In this document: positions 61,396-64,000 of the stretch, piece after piece
Layout: each line of letters opens with the position of its first letter
How positions within the stretch are numbered: position 1 is the first letter of the stretch
Assembly: GCF_001611275.1 (NCBI RefSeq)
Contig: NZ_CP015080.1
Span: 3,860,653-3,924,652, forward strand
Direction of reading: 5' to 3'
DNA from: Desulfuromonas sp. DDH964
GTDB lineage: Bacteria; Desulfobacterota; Desulfuromonadia; Desulfuromonadales; DDH964
Length of the DNA: 64,000 nucleotides
The notes under the pieces: generated by a model
The model's input: the letters and a program-made list of their open reading frames with translations, nothing else
What the model was told of the DNA's origin: nothing
The model's database searches: none
Translations under genes and position numbers: made by a program

Positions 61396-63006
61396 TCAAG
61401 CCGCAGGTTTACGATTGATAAAGTATTGCTGAAGAATGGTGAGGAGGTTGTTTACCAGCCAGTAGATAACCAGACCCGAGGGGAAATTCAAAAAGAGGAA
61501 GGTAAAAACCACCGGCATCAACATGAAAATCTTGGCCTGGGTCGGATCCATGGTACTGGGGCTCATCTTTTGCTGAACAAACATGGTTACCCCCATAATC
61601 AGCGGGGTAATGTAGTAGGGATCCTTGGCGGAGAGATCGGTCAGCCAAAAACCGAATTCGGCATGCCGAAGTTCGATAGAGGAGAGTAAAACCTTATAAA
61701 GAGCAAAGAATACGGGTATCTGGACCAGCATCGGGAGACACCCACCGAGAGGGTTGACCCGGTGTGTCTTATAGAGTTCCATCATCTCGCGATTAAGGCG
61801 TTCTTTGTCGTTTTTGAACTTCTCACGGATTTTCTGCATTTCCGGTTGAAGTTTTTGCATCGCCTTCATCGAGCCGTAGCTCTTCTGGGTAAGGGGCCAG
61901 AAAAGAAGTTTAATGATAACGGTGAGCGCGATGATGGCGATCCCGTAGTTGCCGACAAAAGAGTAAAAGAATTTCAGTACGTGAAGCAGGGGAGTGGCAA
62001 TGATGGAGAAAAACCCGAAATCAATCGCCTTGGCCAACTGATGGTCAAGCCCCTTGAGGACATCGAGATCCCGGGGCCCGAAATAAAGCAGATAGGAGAA
62101 GGTTCGCCCGGTGCCGGGGTCAAGAATCATATATGGGGTCTGAAGTTGGTTTTCGATCCCCGAGCTGGTCTTCGAGACCGATACCTTCTCCAGCGTCCCG
62201 GCGAGAGGGACCCCGACGTTCATGAAGTATTTATTTTCAAAGCCGGTCCAGACTGTATCGGCCCCAAAGGACTGGGGCTTCTCGGCAAGATCTTTGATCT
62301 TGGCCGTTTCAACCTTGTCACCAACAAGTGAGACCGGGCCAACATAGTCGTATTGCCCACCAGCTTGTTCCGGATCCCAGGGGTGAAAAAGTGTCAGCAC
62401 CAGATCACCCCGAAGAGGATTGGAGCCGCCATTGGTAACCTTGACATCGAGGTCGATGCCGTAACTGTTCCCATGGAAGACAAAGATCTTTTCGAGGATC
62501 GCCCCTGAAGGGGTCTGGCCGATAAAGTGAAGGGTAGCTTTACCCTCAGCATCGAGATGGAGGGAAGGGGGGCTGTCGCTGTGAAAGTTCATCCCGGGTG
62601 GAAGGGACAAGGCCTCCCTCCCGCCGATCAGCAGGGTCCCATTCCCGGGCCCCGGAACAACCAGCGCGACATTGGCTGATTTGGGATCCGTAGTCTCTTG
62701 AAACCCCTTGAGGGTATATTCAATCAACTCACCGCCACGACTCGAAAAAACAGCCCGATAAAGGGGGCTTTCAACGGTGAAATTCCGGACAGCATCATGG
62801 CTGTCGGGAACGATTGGGAGTGGCTGAGGGGGAATGGGTGCCGGTTCGGCAGAGGATGAAGGTGGAGCACTCTCCGTCGATACCGATTTCACCCCGGAAG
62901 TGGTACTGGACTCCGGTTGGGGGGGCTGCTGGGGAAAAAGAACGGAAAAACCGACCCAGACGACCAACATCAGGACGACGGCAATTATCGTGTTTTTATT
63001 TTCCAT
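61396..63006 (-). CDS. yidC: Membrane protein insertase YidC
   Basis: A 536-residue insertase of the Oxa1/YidC family in the long proteobacterial form. The start at 63006 (MENKNTIIAVVLMLVVWVGF) has GGAG ten bases upstream; the longer frame adds 26 residues inside yidD. The N-terminal helix is followed by a large periplasmic beta domain (about residues 45-330) and the conserved five-helix core with FFSIIATPLLHVLKFFYSFVGNYG, LFWPLTQKSYGSMKAMQKLQP (KSY substrate groove), PLGGCLPMLVQIPVFFALYKVL and the C-terminal NFPSGLVIYWLVNNLL. Confidence 0.96.
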   Translation of the reverse strand: MENKNTIIAVVLMLVVWVGFSVLFPQQPPQPESSTTSGVKSVSTESAPPSSSAEPAPIPPQPLPIVPDSHDAVRNFTVESPLYRAVFSSRGGELIEYTLKGFQETTDPKSANVALVVPGPGNGTLLIGGREALSLPPGMNFHSDSPPSLHLDAEGKATLHFIGQTPSGAILEKIFVFHGNSYGIDLDVKVTNGGSNPLRGDLVLTLFHPWDPEQAGGQYDYVGPVSLVGDKVETAKIKDLAEKPQSFGADTVWTGFENKYFMNVGVPLAGTLEKVSVSKTSSGIENQLQTPYMILDPGTGRTFSYLLYFGPRDLDVLKGLDHQLAKAIDFGFFSIIATPLLHVLKFFYSFVGNYGIAIIALTVIIKLLFWPLTQKSYGSMKAMQKLQPEMQKIREKFKNDKERLNREMMELYKTHRVNPLGGCLPMLVQIPVFFALYKVLLSSIELRHAEFGFWLTDLSAKDPYYITPLIMGVTMFVQQKMSPSTMDPTQAKIFMLMPVVFTFLFLNFPSGLVIYWLVNNLLTILQQYFINRKPAA

Positions 63007-63041
63007 GGGAAGCAATCTCCGGAAAGGACGGTAAAACCCAA

Positions 63042-63254
63042 TCAGGGAACAGGGTCGTAACCTCCGGGATGAAAGGGATGGCAACGACAGATTCGCCAGA
63101 AACCGAGCACCAGACCACGGCCCGAGCCATGCTTGACCACAGCATCAAGGGTGTAACTGGAACAACTGGGATAAAAACGACAGGACGGTCCGGTAAGGGG
63201 AGATAAAAATCGCTGGTAGAAGCGAATCGCAAAAACGATGCACCACCTTATCAT
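63042..63254 (-). CDS. yidD: Membrane protein insertion efficiency factor YidD
   Basis: A 70-residue membrane-associated protein with the family core [34 protein letters not shown] and [17 protein letters not shown] (each a contiguous family block, three conserved Cys). The start at 63254 ([10 protein letters not shown]) overlaps the rnpA stop by four bases; the longer frame adds 13 residues. It lies between rnpA and yidC as in most bacteria. Confidence 0.95.
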   Translation of the reverse strand: MIRWCIVFAIRFYQRFLSPLTGPSCRFYPSCSSYTLDAVVKHGSGRGLVLGFWRICRCHPFHPGGYDPVP

Positions 63255-63619
63255 GGTTGGCCCCCGTGGCAGCTTCCCGGATGGGCCAGGCATTTCAATT
63301 CCTCACGAACATCGGAAAAGCCGAGATTTCCGGCATTACTTCGGGCAACAACGGAAATATCGGTATGGGGGGGCAGTTCACCAATTGTCAGTCGAAACCA
63401 CTCCCGAAGGAAGCGTTTCAGGGCATTGCGCTGCACGGCACCACCCACTTTTCGACTGACCGTCAGGCCAAGACGGCATGAACCGTCTGGCCTGGTCAGA
63501 AGATAAATGACGAAATGTCTGGTGTGAATTTTTCGACCACCCTGCCGTAACCTTGAAAAATCACGGGAGTGGCGAAGTCTTAACCCTGGCCCGAAGCCAG
63601 AGGTGCGTGGCGTCGTCAA
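63251..63619 (-). CDS. rnpA: Ribonuclease P protein component
   Basis: The 122-residue protein subunit of RNase P, processing tRNA 5' ends. The family signature is the RNR-type basic helix, here [16 protein letters not shown], after [12 protein letters not shown]. The N-terminus [16 protein letters not shown] matches the usual start of RnpA, but no ATG lies there. The listed start is a TTG at 63619 without a strong ribosome site, so the true N-terminus is uncertain. It follows rpmH by 19 bases. Confidence 0.92.
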   Translation of the reverse strand: MTTPRTSGFGPGLRLRHSRDFSRLRQGGRKIHTRHFVIYLLTRPDGSCRLGLTVSRKVGGAVQRNALKRFLREWFRLTIGELPPHTDISVVARSNAGNLGFSDVREELKCLAHPGSCHGGQP

Positions 63620-63638
63620 AACAGAAGATCTGCTTGAA

Positions 63639-63791
63639 TTATTTGCTGGGGATTGTCACGACCAGGTTTTTCCGCCCCTTGGCACGCCGGCGCTTGATAA
63701 CAATACGGCCATTTTTACTCTGCATCCGCTTGCGAAAACCGTGGGTCCGTTTTCTGCTGACCCGGCTCGGCTGATAAGTACGCTTACTCAT
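63639..63791 (-). CDS. rpmH: 50S ribosomal protein L34
   Basis: A 50-residue ribosomal protein, below common ORF-size cutoffs. It starts [20 protein letters not shown] at the ATG at 63791 with GGGAG nine bases upstream, continues with KRMQSKNGR and ends IPSK at TAA 63639-63641. The family block [12 protein letters not shown] and the RRRAKGRK run are intact. It is a few residues longer than the common 44-46, with the tail LVVTIPSK. First gene of the rpmH-rnpA-yidD-yidC run. Confidence 0.95.
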   Translation of the reverse strand: MSKRTYQPSRVSRKRTHGFRKRMQSKNGRIVIKRRRAKGRKNLVVTIPSK

Positions 63792-64000
63792 GAAATTATT
63801 CTCCCGTTCTGTTTTTTTTATCGGTGTTTTTTGTCAAAGGGCACTACTAACCATAATTTTGACGTTAAGTCAAGATGGTTTTGCTTCTGCGACTCCCTAC
63901 CTACCCCGCTGAGCCAAAATTTGCTTGCAAACGGGAAGTTCCTCTGTTAGCTTGAAATCCCCACGAAATCAGCTGTTTTTTACCTTTTAAATGGTCAGGG
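63792..64000 (-). other. Upstream region of rpmH at the window edge
   Basis: About 209 bases of AT-rich non-coding DNA. A -35-like TTGACT on the minus strand lies about 80 bases upstream of rpmH, without a convincing -10. The rpmH side of such clusters often faces dnaA and the replication origin, but I see no TTATCCACA-type DnaA box here. The origin, if near, lies beyond the window. Confidence 0.4.

Noticed and set aside
63792..64000. Replication origin at the right edge
   Set aside because: Gene order suggests proximity, but no DnaA boxes or AT-rich 13-mers were found in this part.

Overview
The window is a GC-rich chromosomal segment that looks like a member of the Desulfuromonadales/Geobacterales (Desulfuromonas/Geobacter-like 'deltaproteobacteria'). 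This is an inference from protein style and gene order. The signs are an F1Fo operon with two b-type subunits following a bactofilin gene, a parAB-rsmG-mnmG-mnmE-yidC-yidD-rnpA-rpmH cluster, rubrerythrin with zinc-ribbon neighbours, a small CxxCH lipoprotein, TRAP transport genes and a PduO-type adenosyltransferase. There are no rRNA genes and no CRISPR array. One tRNA (Phe), one group II intron and one repeat-like palindrome are present.

Layout. 1-2.1 kb (minus): an acyl-CoA carboxylase operon, carboxyltransferase then biotin carboxylase, which runs off the left edge. 2.6-6.3 kb: amino-acid biosynthesis (serA, a small Cys-rich gene, aroF) and, divergently, tRNA-Phe. Upstream of aroF lies a leader peptide packed with Phe/Tyr/Trp codons and mutually exclusive hairpins, the most striking regulatory feature here. 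6.4-9.6 kb (minus): a diheme-type lipoprotein with a partner lipoprotein, and a TatD / TcdA / TSUP-permease run. 9.7-12.9 kb: a chemoreceptor without a periplasmic sensor, a TSCPD protein, and two Cys-rich small proteins. 12.9-18.8 kb (minus): a tightly coupled RND tripartite efflux operon (TolC, adaptor, permease) ending in a DUF2892 membrane protein and a C_GCxxG_C_C redox protein. 19.0-23.9 kb (plus): a TRAP system with two tandem binding proteins (one lipoprotein, one secreted), a terminator before the permease genes, a universal stress protein, and an unlisted 28-aa membrane peptide with its own promoter. 24-26 kb: zinc-ribbon protein, rubrerythrin, an unknown protein and a PEGA lipoprotein. 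26.4-36.9 kb (minus): uvrA, pdxA, two parvulin-type PPIase genes, mfd and nadA. 37-41.5 kb: tatB-tatC, a diguanylate cyclase, a cobalamin adenosyltransferase and a two-gene ABC exporter. 41.5-43.5 kb: a probable group IIC intron, with a frameshifted maturase, sitting exactly behind a rho-independent terminator. 43.5-48.9 kb: YfaZ-type porin, two GntR regulators with visible operators, a RCK potassium channel, a TIM-barrel protein and dinB. 48.9-55 kb (minus): atpC-D-G-A-H-F-F'. 55-64 kb (minus): bactofilin, parB, parA, rsmG, mnmG, a perfect parS site, mnmE, yidC, yidD, rnpA, rpmH. This last block is typically next to the replication origin, but no DnaA box is visible inside the window.

Functional links. 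A palindrome covering the promoter of the first GntR gene recurs, with 14 of 15 bases identical, in the ATP synthase leader, which suggests shared control. The tRNA-Phe gene sits head-to-head with a leader that appears to sense charged aromatic tRNAs. Start sites below were chosen from visible Shine-Dalgarno sequences and often differ from the longest possible ORF. All promoter, terminator and operator calls were made by eye.
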